Assembly (NCBI GenBank): GCA_001939145.1
Contig: LSRX01000357.1
Span: forward strand, 510,375-574,374
Source of the DNA: Symbiodinium microadriaticum
Taxonomy: Eukaryota > Sar > Dinophyceae > Suessiales > Symbiodiniaceae
DNA length: 64,000 nucleotides
Reading direction: 5' to 3'
Position numbers and translations under genes: made by a program. Shown here in pieces: positions 35,001 to 41,818 of this stretch; the stretch's first letter is position 1; each line of letters begins with the position of its first letter. The notes under the pieces are model-generated. The model made no database searches, was not told where the DNA came from, and worked only from the letters and a program-made list of their open reading frames with translations.

Positions 35001-36245
35001 CATGAACCCTGAAAGCACCGAAAAACCCGAGCCTTTGCTCGCTCCACCTCGCCACTGGAAGGCGCTCGGGCCGAGAGGCTAAACCCTAAACCCTATAAGC
35101 CCTAAACCCTCAAAACCTTAAGCCCTAAACCCTCAAAACCCTAAACCCTAAGCCCTATAATAAGCCCTAAACCCACAAAACCCTAAACCCTATAAGCCCT
35201 AAACCGCAAAAAGTTCGCCTCTCCAGAGATCTCAGGTCGGAGCACTGAAGGAGCGCTTGTGCGAAGTCTGCGGCATGCCCCGCTTCAGGCAGACAGAACC
35301 CTTATAAACCCAGAGACTCCAATATGCCGGAAAAGACAAGGAAGATACCTCAAATCTGAATAAGGCTCCTATTAAAAAAATTAAGGTCGATTCCTCAGTT
35401 AAGGCATATTGGAGTCTCTGGGAAGTATCTGTAAAGCCTATAAACCTTTACCCCCGAAGCCTTACACCCCGAAGCCCTTAAAGCCCTTAAGCCTAAACAG
35501 TTAAACCGTTAGGGGTTTCAGGCAGCGGCTTTTTTGCGGTGATGCGCCGCTTGAGGACAACGCAACTCTGAAGCGAGGCAGACTACGTTTCTATTCCAGA
35601 GGCTCGCAGCTTGGGGGTTTGAGGGTTGAGGCATAGGGCTTTGTCGGTAACGAGTGGGGTAATGAAAAGGAACGCCTATGGTTTTTAGCAGATCATTGTG
35701 CAATTAAGGCAAGGCTGGATGCTGCCATGGACATTCAACTTGTGTTGCTCCCCTTCTGCGACGTGCCGTCACCGCAACTGCTCGACTTGAAGATCGCCAT
35801 ACGGAATGGCAACTTGTTTTAGGGTTTAGAGGTTTGAGAGATGGTGCCCTTTTTGCCCTTTTATCTTTTTGGGGGTTCCTGTATTAAAAACCAAATCGTA
35901 GGAAAAAGGAGGTGCCCTTATTATTCAGGGGCTACTGGGGAACCCAGGCAGTGTGGTTGAGGTGGAGAAGATGCTGCAATGCCCACTTGACCCGAATGTG
36001 GCCATCCATGAGGCTTGCTGGGCAGGTCAGGCTGCTGTGCTGCGCTTGCTGCTGGAGGCACGTGCTGAAGTGAATCTGGCGAACAGTGGCGGGCAAACCC
36101 CCCTCCACCTGGCGAGCATGAAGGGTCACCAGGACCTTGTGCAGTTGCTGTTGGGCGTCGCAGCTGATGTGAGCCTGGTCGACATGAGGGGCAAGACTGC
36201 GGCGCTGTTGGCGGCCGATGCAAACTTCAGCGACATCGTCACTCG
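26100..36245 (+). CDS. Ubiquitin-like/ankyrin-repeat protein gene, five exons
   Basis: Exons joined by motif and phase: 26100-26168 (ATG; MLRVR...GDEVAVIPVKELKT), 35236-35288 (VGALKERLCEVCGMPRF), 35522-35572 (RQRLFCGDAPLEDNATL), 35714-35815 (MDIQLVLLPFCDVPS), 35952-36245 (ankyrin repeats: DPNVAIHEACWAGQAAVLRL, GGQTPLHLASMKGHQDLVQL, GKTAALLAA). The order ubiquitin-like (about residues 1-65), LQLVLLPF-type linker, then ankyrin repeats from about residue 93 is the standard layout of a large dinoflagellate family, probably protein-binding adaptors. Donors are GC for the first three introns and GT for the fourth; all phases agree. Intron 1 (26169-35235) contains LINE A in antisense. Introns 2 and 4 contain hairpin repeats. 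The 3' end is uncertain: GGTATC at 36246 is a possible donor, and the next exon may be 36350-36493. Confidence 0.75.
26221..26330. repeat. Telomere-like junction at the 3' end of LINE A
   Basis: CCCTAAA-type repeats (26221-26275) followed by a short unique strip, next to the LINE's last ORF. On the LINE's coding strand this tract is G-rich. Confidence 0.7.
26347..27621 (-). pseudogene. LINE A RNase H domain and C-terminal tail
   Basis: Contains EIFTDGSC (first Asp), FRAEIFAVLSALTFA (Glu), VRIWSDCAGVI (Asp) and NNDVVDRAADAA (last Asp), the four acidic positions of RNase H1-type domains, in the expected order over the first half. The second half (about 200 residues) is not recognised. It ends in TGA at 26347-26349, close to the element's 3' end. 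It is out of frame with the preceding zinc-knuckle piece, so it is not translated as one protein with the RT in this copy. RNase H would remove RNA from the cDNA hybrid. Confidence 0.85.
27644..28279 (-). pseudogene. LINE A segment with zinc-knuckle
   Basis: Follows the RT after a frame change at about 28282. Near its end: CRFCPDRDSLEHRLWQCP, matching the C-x2-C...H...C pattern of the zinc-binding region found after many LINE reverse transcriptases. Upstream residues are helical and unrecognised. Another frame change at about 27640 separates it from the RNase H piece. Confidence 0.8.
28284..29468 (-). pseudogene. LINE A reverse transcriptase domain
   Basis: RT motifs in order: ATGPDGVSRADLLAL, PICVLSVAYR, GNMPGRSAGC, the catalytic LLDLSKAFNTL (Asp), TGFPEGCALSC, and TFVDDWQLL (the F/YxDD box, here FVDD). 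All three catalytic aspartates appear present, so this part is well preserved. It is joined to its neighbours by frame changes (about 29420 and 28282). It would copy the element's RNA at the target site by target-primed reverse transcription. Confidence 0.9.
29404..30509 (-). pseudogene. LINE A linker between endonuclease and RT (two frames)
   Basis: 30509-30009 and 30027-29404 are in different frames and together bridge the endonuclease and RT. They include helical, basic stretches (RRLKTRRQKAAKQRRL) typical of the pre-RT region of LINE ORF2 proteins. No separate enzyme domain is recognised. Confidence 0.7.
30334..31275 (-). pseudogene. LINE A AP-type endonuclease domain
   Basis: Begins with YGEAAHPGP, then FVLGSFNPTGLNGK, VSESHLT (active-site Glu region), VGGDFNLQPG and FCDHSLLSATF, the usual motifs of apurinic-type endonucleases in LINE ORF2 proteins. 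This enzyme nicks the target DNA. After about 30350 the frame changes. The ATG at 31273-31275 could be the ORF2 start; a stop at 31372-31374 closes the upstream ORF in the same frame. Confidence 0.85.
31372..35081 (-). pseudogene. LINE A ORF1 region, frameshifted
   Basis: Pieces in different frames: 35081-34296, about 34456-33940, 33941-32289, 32343-31978, 31857-31372. The 550-codon piece holds AAQGHWITLCWHVS, which recalls the HW motif of papain-like or Ulp1-like proteases seen in some retroelement polyproteins (weak). The last piece is a clear coiled coil (VEAANQTLVGRVATLESTVG...QETRLRDAFQELF) ending in a basic KRQRQE, as in LINE ORF1 RNA-binding proteins. The first piece is unrecognised. 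Frame changes at about 34310, 33940, 32300 and 31900 prevent a single protein in this copy. Confidence 0.65.
35082..35235. repeat. C-rich telomere-like tract at the 5' end of LINE A
   Basis: CCCTAAACCCTATAAGCCCT-type repeats from the LINE junction almost to the exon acceptor at 35235. On the LINE's coding strand it is G-rich, as at the 3' end. Confidence 0.9.
35308..35422. repeat. Hairpin repeat in intron 2 of the ankyrin gene
   Basis: Perfect 20-bp inverted ends: CCCAGAGACTCCAATATGCC and GGCATATTGGAGTCTCTGGG. Centre is AT-rich (ATTAAAAAAATTAA). No second copy was seen in this window. Confidence 0.9.
35845..35938. repeat. Hairpin repeat in intron 4 of the ankyrin gene
   Basis: TGCCCTTTTTGCCCTTTTAT and GGAAAAAGGAGGTGCCCTT-type segments surround GGGGGTTCCTGTATTAAAAA; pairing is imperfect. 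It fills most of the 136-bp intron (35816-35951). Confidence 0.5.
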
Positions 36246-36349
36246 GTATCAGTTTTGTGCATCTGTGCATCCGCACTTTTTTTCTTCCTTTTATACTCTG
36301 GTGTCTGCGTGCGTGGAAAGGAAGACCGAGGTGACTCTGCTTGAAAAAG

Positions 36350-36493
36350 GTGCTGCGCCAAGGCCGCGACGGCATGCTGCTGATCCGCGTGGACGCAAAC
36401 CGGGTTGATCAAGACGGCATGTACCATGGCCATCCAAATGTTGTCCCGAGTCACCTCACGGAAGTCTTCTGCTTCAGTGGAAAAGAATCATGA
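36350..36493 (+). CDS. Possible last exon of the ankyrin gene
   Basis: After GAAAAAG (ending 36349) a frame encodes VLRQGRDGMLLIRVDANRVD, then GMYHGHPNVVPSHLTEVF, ending TGA at 36491-36493. It looks protein-like and follows the ankyrin exon by about 100 bp. It is in phase 0, while the best donor of the ankyrin exon (36246) is phase 2, so the join is unresolved. A GT at 36238 would give phase 0. The IRVDA...DGM...NVVP pattern faintly recalls the C-terminal lobe of RNA 2'-phosphotransferases; I would not name it on that. Confidence 0.35.
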   Translation: MLRQGRDGMLLIRVDANRVDQDGMYHGHPNVVPSHLTEVFCFSGKES

Positions 36494-36725
36494 GCTAGAA
36501 TCGCTGTACCCTTAACTCCTAAACCCTGAATTCGCAGCACCGTTCGGACAAATCTTTCGGCATGTTCTATTCTGGTTTTCCAGCCAGCAGCAGCAAGCAG
36601 TCAAAGCATCCTGTTTGACACCTGGGGGCATACTAACAGCGTGTCAGCGTCATAAAATGGACAAAGCAGTAGAGTTGATGGTATCACGTACTGCAAATGA
36701 CTGCAGCAGTTCAACGCTGGCAGCT

Positions 36726-36818
36726 CCCCATAGGCCCCTAAGTAGTTCCTTTTTGGGGTTACCTTATAGGATTCTGAATATAGGCCACAAAGAGGAACTA
36801 CTTAGGGGCCTACGGTAG
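36726..36818. repeat. Hairpin repeat, family B, copy 2
   Basis: Left CCCCATAGGCCCCTAAGTAG, right AACTACTTAGGGGCCTACGG; core ATAGGATTCTGAATATAGGC. It fills part of the roughly 400-bp spacer between the ankyrin gene and the GH16 gene, just upstream of the GH16 start codon. Confidence 0.9.
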
Positions 36819-36908
36819 GCTCATTGCAGCGCGTGCCAAGCATCTTTTCAGCTCCGCAGCCGTTTGTCACGAGCCTCGCGGTCGTCCCTGTCCAACCTTT
36901 GCGGGCAC

Positions 36909-38195
36909 ATGGCTCCTCTTGGCTGGTTGTCATTGGCGCTCTGCGGATGCATCGCAGCTTTTGGCGCTTCCGACAATTCCAGCTGCCAGAGGGCTCAGAC
37001 AGAATCCGCAGGATCAGAAGGGGAATGTGAGCCCCAATCTCTTCTGCAGGCTCCGTCGAAAAAACATTCGCCAAGACTAACCAAAAAAGGGCCTAGGTAT
37101 CCAATATATGTACCATGGTAGTCCTTCCACCCTTTGGGTAGAAATGCCCAAAAGCCTCTTGAACCAGGCTCGGACGCACGACGCGCATCGGAGGCAACTT
37201 CTTTCCGGAGGTCAGTGCAAAGCCGGTGCTTCGGTGTCCTGCCCAGCCGGTGGTACTTTGTGTGCAGGTAACCAATGCTGCCCTGATGGTACCTGGCATC
37301 CATTCGAAAGATCTTCTGAAGATTTGTGTTTGTTTGGGAATCGAAATTTTGGATGTTCAATCCTACTGTCTTTCGATGTGCTTTTTTCCACGGGCACGCG
37401 ATGCAAAGGTACCATCTGCCCTTCCGCAAACGACAGCTTCACCGGATGCCCCATCCCCAAGAAGACGCAAGACTGTACTAAACCCGGCAGCTCGGATGTG
37501 AGAGAAGTTTGGTGGAGACGAGGGTCTCGAACCCTTTTTAGGGCTTAGAGGGTTTAGGGTTTAAGGGTAGCCCTAAACCCTAAACCCCTCTAAACCCTCA
37601 TTTTGCCAGCTTGGCTTCTCGGATCATGGGGCTTGCCCTAATTCCTAAAGTTGAGGGCCTCAGCCCTAAAGCCTTAGCAGATCCACCAGTTGCTCGTGGA
37701 GCCACCGCAGTTCAGGGCTCCTAGCGCTCTTAGGGCTCCCAGGGTTCTTAGGGCTCTTAGGGGACTTGCCGTCCTTCAAGTAGAATGGCGAAAGGCTGCG
37801 GGGCTCCCACATTCAAAAGCAAACCGCAGATGACACACAGGACCCACCAAAGCACATGTTTTGGGGCTCCTTACTATGACTTTATATAAGTTATATATAT
37901 ATATATATATCTATACATAGATAGATATAAATAGAAAAGCATGTGTATATATATATATACCAATGATATGTACATGTGGGTGTGTGCAGATGTGTGTGTG
38001 TGTGTACATGCATAATGCACACACTATGTTTGTGTATATAGTACATACATACATACATCATACTACCTACCTACCTACCTACCTACNGTGGGTGTGTGCA
38101 GATGTGTGTGTGTGTGTACATGCATAATGCACACACTATGTTTGTGTATATAGTACATACATACATACATCATACTACCTACCTACCTACCTACC

Positions 38196-38229
<34 letters not shown>

Positions 38230-41200
38230 CATATATATATATATACATATACATATACACACATATACATTGTCCTTTATGGGGGCAGGTCCCTCTGCTC
38301 GGTCAGGCGGTGGCGACGTGACGCCTGCACCCACGCCCGCCCCTGCACCGCCCAGCAATTCGGCTGTCACCCTTGAGTCTCGGATTACTTGGTTTAGGGT
38401 TAGGGTTTAGGGTTTTAGGGTTTTAGGGTTTAGGGGTATAGGGGTTTAGGGGTATAGGGGTTTAGGGATTTAGGGGCTTAGGGATTTAGGGTTTAGGGTT
38501 TAGGGTAGGACAGCAGCACAGTTGGGCAAGAGAATATGGTAGAGTATATCTCACTGAAGTATAGCATTTTCTTCGATACTCTAGCACAGCATAATCCGGG
38601 CTGCCAGTTGAGCGATCTTCGGTTTGTTTGTTCAAGCCTGCGTGTGCGGTGGCTGCCTCACGGAGATTTAAGACTTCCCAAGCCTGACTACTAACCCTCA
38701 CGACCTGACGTCTTCCGAGGATTGCTCAGGAGACGGATTCATCGAATGCTGGACGTTCTTCACAGCACCAGACCCGACCCACGGCGATGTCATTTACGTG
38801 GCTGAAAGTGTCGCCATCGACTTAGGCTTGTATTCCGTGAAAGATGGTGTTGTGTACCTGAAGAGCATCGTGGGTCAGAACGCGCCGGCCAAGAGTATCA
38901 GACTCCAATCTCGATCTGTCTACCAGGCCCCTCAACCTCCAAACCCGAAGCTGAAATCATAAACCTTAAGTCCACAACCCAAAAACTCGAATTCCCAAAT
39001 TCTAAATCCCAAACCTCTACGCCTTAAGCCCTGCCAGGCAGGCCACGTCTGGCTCATCGACATTGCTCACATGCCCACCGGCCAGGCCCCAACCCCAAAC
39101 CTCAACACCTAAGCCGCAATTACATCCTTAACCCTCCCGGAACCCGGAACCCTCATCCCATAAACCCTAAACCAAGCCCTGAACCCCTAAACCCCTAAAC
39201 CCGAAAGCATAGAACCGGTATAATAACCCTGAGCCTCATCTAAACCCTAAAACCCGAAACCCCGAAACCTAGAACTCTTAAACCTGAACCTAGAGGACGT
39301 ATGATAACTCTTATGGAACCCTTTCAAGGAATCCCAAAAGAATCTTCAAAAAAGCTCGAAAAACACGACCCTCCCCCAACCCCTTAAAACCTTAAACCCC
39401 TAAACCTCTAAACATCTAAAGCCCCGAAACCTCTAGGACCGATGATAGCCCTCTAAATAGGAACCCCCTCTAAACCCTAAACCCCTAAACCCTAAACCCT
39501 AAAACCCCTAAACCCTAAACCCTAAACCCCTAAACCCCCAAAGCCCTAAACCCCCAAAGCCCCCTTTCAAGGAGCCCCCAGCCCCTTTAAGAAGCCACAA
39601 AAAAGCCCCCTTTCGGCCAGGGGACCTGGCCAGCTTGGTGGTCCTTTGGGCCGGCTCCTGGGTTCGAACGGTTTAGGGGTTTAGGGGGTTAGGGGTTTAG
39701 GGGTTTAGGGTTTTACAGTTTAGGGGGTTAGGGGTTTAGGGGTTTAGGGTTTAGGGTTTAGGGGGTTGGGGGGTTACGGTTTAGGGTTTAGGGTTTAGGT
39801 CCAAGATACTATACTAAGGTTTTGGTTATTTAGGGTTTAGGGTTTAGGGGTCTAGGGTTTAGGGGCCTTATTCTCGGGTTTAGGGTTTAGGGGTTTAGGG
39901 TTCTTGTTTAACGGTTTAGGGTTTAGGGTTTAGGGGTTAGGGGTTGGGGTTTAGGGGTTTAGGGGCTTAAGGCTTTAGGGGTTTAGGGTTTTAAGGCTTA
40001 TAGATCTATGTTACTATAGTAAGGAAACCATCATATTAATTACTATAGGGTTCTTGTTAAGGGGTTTAGGGTTTAGGTCTAAGTTACTATAGCAAGGAAA
40101 CCCTACGGGAGTTTCCGTAAGTAAGGGATACCTTAACTCGGGGTCCTTACGATCAGGATCCTACTATTTAGGGCAAAATATCAGGGTCCCCTATTTTCGG
40201 AAACCCCCATTCTTAATTACTATAGATCCTTACTATGGTACCCTAAACCCCAACCCTAAACCCTCAAGAAAGAAATAAATAGAAATTGCTTGTTGCTGTT
40301 GGCCATGCGGAAGCTCTTTTCTTCGGGGGAGACACACCTTTCCATTTTCGAATAAACCAATTTTCGTTTCCTTTTCAAACAAACCAATTTCCGTTTCAGA
40401 GTCGCCCAGGCCCAGCCACCAGGCCAGCCACCCAGCCCAGCCCACAGCCCAGCCCAAGCCCCCCAGACCAAACCCCCTTCAACCCTAAACCCTGAACCGA
40501 TATCAGAGGCAGGAACAGCAATGACAATGACAACACCGGCGGCAGCACAGGCAGCTTCAAGGCGAGACGGCAATGAGGACAACAGTCATGACCAGCATGG
40601 ACATGACAAGAGCAAAGAGCAAGGCATAGATAGAGATACAAAGAGAAATAGAGACAAAAANTAATTCCAACAAAAAACTTTCGGTCAAAACTCCGTCAAA
40701 ACGTTTCGCCCAAAACGTTATTGGCACCCAAACCCTTAACAATTTCTATAAGCCCTAAACCCTAAACCGTTAAATCCCTTAACAAGAGCCAAGGATTGGC
40801 CGAACAATGGGGAGATTGACACGATCGAGACCCTGGGCTTAAAGGGGTTTGGGGTTTAGGGTCCTAGGGTTTAGCTCTTCTAGGGCTGAGGGCTCTCTAG
40901 TTTAGGGCACCCTAAACCCCTAAACCCTAAACCCCAAACCCTAAACCCCTAAACCCTAAAACCCTAAACCTCTAAAGCCTATAAGCCCTAAGTTAGGGTC
41001 GATTTAGGTCTCGGGGTTCCCCTCAAAGGTTTCTACGAGGGTTCTGTAACGGTTCTTATCGGATTTTAGGGCTTTGCACTGGGACCTGGAGTTAAGGGTG
41101 GCTTTAAAGGGCCTTCTGTAGGGTTCCATAGGGTGTCTTTCGGGCGTGAGTGAATTTACTGGCTCTTTTAAGCGTGCCGTTTTTGACGGTTCTCTTACAG

Positions 41201-41818
41201 GGTTCTCAGTTCCAATGGGATGTCAGAGCCCTTGTGCCCTTACTATGCCCTCGTTCGTTTTCGGATCTCCTCACTATATCCCAACAAGGGTGAGCCCTTA
41301 ATGAAGAAGGCATCGCTGGGGAACCTAGGACAGTGAATATTGAGAACGTCGTGCAGTCTACTCTCCACACCTCTGCCGGATGCTTCATGTACATCGATGG
41401 GATCAGCACCCCGGACTGTGTTTCTGGGCAGGGACAAAGCGGATGCGGTGTGGACGGTCCCTACAACAGTGCGGGGCCCGGGTTCAACGCAAACGGAGGC
41501 GGAGTCTTTGCCACCCAGTGGACCAATGAGGGCATCTACATGTGGTTCTTCCCCCGCGACAAGATCCCTGCCGATTTAGACCAGGGCAATACGTATTCAT
41601 GGGGCCAACCTTATGTGACATTCCCCTTCTACAATTGTCCCTCTTGGCACTTCAACGATCAACAGCTTGTGATCAACTTGGACTTCTGCGGTGATTGGGC
41701 AGGTTCAGTGTTTCCAGGCGGGAACCAGGCTTGCATCGACTTCGTCCAAAACCCCGCAAACAAGGAGGCGCTATCGGAAGCTTATTGGGCGATCAATTAT
41801 GTGAAGGTCTTGTTCTGA
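36909..41818 (+). CDS. Secreted modular GH16 beta-glucanase, nine exons
   Basis: Exons: 36909-37049, 37216-37288, 37409-37486, 38289-38391, 38683-38926, 39038-39085, 39621-39661, 40787-40836, 41334-41818; total 1,263 nt, 420 residues plus TGA, phases agree throughout. Signal peptide (MAPLGWLSLALCGC...), then SLLQ, a Cys-rich domain (about 48-98: CP.G...CAGNQCCPDGTICPSA), a Pro/Thr linker (TPAPTPAPAPPSN), and a GH16 domain: FFTAPDPTHGDVIYV, WLIDIAHMPTGQGTWPAWW, active site NNGEIDTIE (nucleophile Glu252, acid/base Glu257), TLHTSAGC, GGGVFATQW, WFFPRDKIPADL, DFCGDWAG, YWAINYVKV. It resembles fungal-type endo-1,3(4)-beta-glucanases, which cut laminarin or mixed-linkage glucans. Donors are GC for most introns, GT for some. 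The first four exon joins are less certain than the GH16 core. A possible trans-splice AG is at 36831. Confidence 0.85.
37487..38288. other. Intron 3 of the GH16 gene
   Basis: Begins with GCAGCT (GC donor) and ends GGGGGCAG. It holds telomere-like pieces (37546-37600, G then C polarity), TA and GT microsatellites, CATA and CCTA arrays (37890-38270), and the assembly gap at 38087. Confidence 0.7.
37976..38198. repeat. Exact 111-bp duplication across the gap n (38087)
   Basis: 37976-38086 and 38088-38198 are identical by eye, separated only by n. This is what unmerged overlapping contig ends look like; it is probably an assembly artefact. Confidence 0.9.
38927..39037. repeat. GH16 intron 5, made of C-rich telomere-like repeat
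   Basis: 111 bp, GC donor, AG acceptor, composed almost wholly of CCCTAAA variants. CCAGGC is present at both exon junctions (TACCAG|GC and TGCCAG|GC). Confidence 0.8.
39086..39620. repeat. GH16 intron 6, made of C-rich telomere-like repeat
   Basis: 535 bp of CCCTAAA-type repeat and variants. CGGCCAGG occurs at both ends (ACCGGCCAG|GC and TTCGGCCAG|GG). Confidence 0.8.
40098..40210 (-). repeat. Hairpin repeat, family F, copy 2
   Basis: Reverse orientation relative to 4881-4990: CTATTTTCGGAAACCCCCAT at the right and GTCCTTACGATCAGGATCCT in the core. It lies in intron 7 of the GH16 gene. Confidence 0.8.
40261..40737 (-). mobile_element. Non-autonomous, internally deleted derivative of LINE B
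   Basis: Its 5' end on the minus strand (GGGTTTGGGTGCCAATAACG, then TTTTGGGCGAAA) matches the LINE B start at 54829. Its 3' part (GGCTGGG-rich tract, then GGAAATTGGTTTG, GGTTTATTCGAAAATGGAAA, GGCCAACAGCAACAAGCAAT and TTTCTTTCTTGAGGG) matches LINE B at 60790-61000. The two ORFs of LINE B are absent; about 150 bp between the ends are unrelated. One n at 40661. It sits antisense in intron 7 of the GH16 gene, with telomere-like repeat at both ends. Confidence 0.85.
40837..41333. repeat. GH16 intron 8
   Basis: GC donor, 497 bp. Its first 160 bp are telomere-like (G-rich, then C-rich); the rest is unique with GGGTTCT-type echoes. Confidence 0.7.

Larger units (their letters stand above)
26331..35081 (-). 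mobile_element. LINE A: degenerate non-LTR retrotransposon
   Basis: Reading on the minus strand from 35081: a long ORF1 region, an AP-type endonuclease, a reverse transcriptase, a zinc-knuckle segment and an RNase H domain. The coding sequence is cut by about ten frame changes, yet each piece is long and free of stops. At its 5' end the frame runs without a start codon into a TAG that is part of TTTAGGG-like repeat (35079-35081), so the element is truncated or fused there. It sits in antisense inside intron 1 of the ubiquitin-like/ankyrin gene, with telomere-like repeat on both sides. The YGEAAHPGP motif near the endonuclease start is one I associate with dinoflagellate retroelements. Confidence 0.9.
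39662..40786. repeat. GH16 intron 7 with nested repeats
   Basis: GT donor (GGTTCGAACG), 1,125 bp. Contains G-rich telomere-like tract (39670-39990), a family F hairpin (40098-40210), and the deleted LINE B derivative (40261-40737, antisense), then C-rich telomere-like repeat. Confidence 0.8.

Noticed and set aside
26347..35081. Many plus-strand frames of 60-245 codons
   Set aside because: They lie antisense to motif-bearing LINE A domains and show no family features; shadows of GC-rich coding DNA.
38096..38288. ATG-started frame leading into the Pro-rich exon
   Set aside because: The upstream part is microsatellite next to an assembly gap; the exon more likely starts after GGGGGCAG at 38289 by phase with the Cys-rich exon.
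40233..40742. Minus-strand frames of 61-108 codons, Trp/Gly/Leu-rich
   Set aside because: They read the GGCTGGG tract and UTR of the deleted LINE B copy; no ORF of LINE B remains there.
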